Virus record (IMG/VR): IMGVR_UViG_3300005731_000021
Location: 1-48,565 of that record
DNA length: 48,565 nucleotides
Direction: 5' to 3' (one strand)
From: a virus
Numbering within the stretch: position 1 is the first letter of the stretch; each line of letters opens with the position of its first letter. Made by a program: the position numbers and the translations under genes. This document shows positions 48,370 through 48,565 of the stretch, piece after piece. The notes beneath the pieces are model-generated. The model saw only the letters and a program-made list of their open reading frames with translations, had not been told where the DNA came from and did not search any database.

Positions 48370-48565
48370 GGTACTTCCATTTGTGGCGCTACTGACCGCC
48401 GTCGTTAATTGTGGGGGCGTCCAAACGACGCAAACGCAACCTCCGAAACCGCCGCCCGCGTGCATCGACCTGTTCCAGAACATCGGGTCCGTTGACGGCA
48501 TCACGGCCCGTGCATTTGGCCGGTCCTGTAAGAAGTGGGCAGATTACCTAGGTATGACAGAAACA
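48362..48565 (+). CDS. HExxH lipoprotein metallopeptidase, N-terminal part (continues at 1-323)
   Basis: GTG start within the end of the previous lipoprotein gene. The signal has a basic start, a hydrophobic core (VLPFVALLTAVV) and a lipobox-like VVNC followed by Gly-Gly, then a Thr/Gln/Pro-rich linker (TTQTQPPKPPP). The frame continues across the contig join, where it gains the HExxH motif. Together 158 aa. See the entry at 1-323. Confidence 0.8.
   Translation, partial: MAKVLPFVALLTAVVNCGGVQTTQTQPPKPPPACIDLFQNIGSVDGITARAFGRSCKKWADYLGMTET
48516..48565. repeat. Terminal direct repeat, right copy (contig closure overlap)
   Basis: Identical to bases 1-50. It lies inside the lipoprotein peptidase gene, and that gene reads through without interruption when the ends are merged, which supports circular closure. 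Confidence 0.95.

Noticed and set aside
1-48565. CRISPR array or insertion sequence
   Set aside because: No regularly spaced repeat-spacer series, no transposase-like frame and no terminal inverted repeats were seen.

Overview
The window is a complete tailed double-stranded DNA phage genome of the siphovirus type. The first 50 bases recur as the last 50 bases, so the contig closes into a circle of about 48,515 bp, and one gene reads across the join (48362 to the end, continuing 1-323). The genome encodes an HK97-type head (large terminase, portal, protease, capsid), two tail-tube-like proteins, a frameshifted tail assembly chaperone and a 908-residue tape measure. No integrase, excisionase or obvious lysogeny repressor is visible; the only Xre-type regulator lies inside the replication operon. 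The host is probably Gram-negative, because there are four lipobox signal peptides and a signal-peptidase-I protein. An Asp/Met-rich linker after one lipobox recalls lipoproteins of Myxococcota/Bradymonadia-like bacteria, but that is only a hint.

Layout. (a) 975-20369, minus strand: a dense, translationally coupled array with ATGA/TAATG overlaps. In transcription order it holds an AEP primase-SF3 helicase, a lipoprotein and small accessory genes, a Cas4/AddB-like Fe-S nuclease with an HhH module, tRNA-His, an SF2 helicase, an ssDNA-binding-like protein, a second tRNA-like element, family A DNA polymerase, a RuvC-like resolvase, an Xre regulator, a P-loop kinase, a DEDDh exonuclease, a run of tiny membrane proteins, a CHAP-like endolysin, a holin-like protein, a metallophosphoesterase and an ECF-type sigma factor. 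(b) 20370-21371: about 1 kb, AT-rich and non-coding, with iterated motifs, palindromes and a good sigma-70-like promoter for the primase operon; it is the best origin candidate. (c) 21372-21587: a small minus-strand gene. (d) 21929-24327, plus strand: eight small genes including a gp88-like Cys-motif protein. (e) 24328-24899: a non-coding region with a terminator, clustered TGTCA motifs and a 63-bp tandem repeat. (f) 24900-25698: a two-gene minus-strand cassette. (g) 25831 through the join to 998, plus strand: packaging, head, tail, LamG-rich receptor-binding protein, then three successive lipoproteins (beta-helix, small, and a HExxH metallopeptidase), a two-TM protein and a nested secreted protein.

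How it works together. Region (a) copies and processes DNA and supplies most of the lysis machinery. Its distal end encodes an ECF sigma factor, a plausible switch to the plus-strand late operon (inference). Region (g) builds the virion and ends with envelope proteins that may act in lysis or superinfection exclusion. The least familiar parts are the ECF sigma factor, the lipoprotein cluster with its HExxH lipoprotein, the repeat-rich non-coding regions, and the short repeats at coupled gene boundaries.
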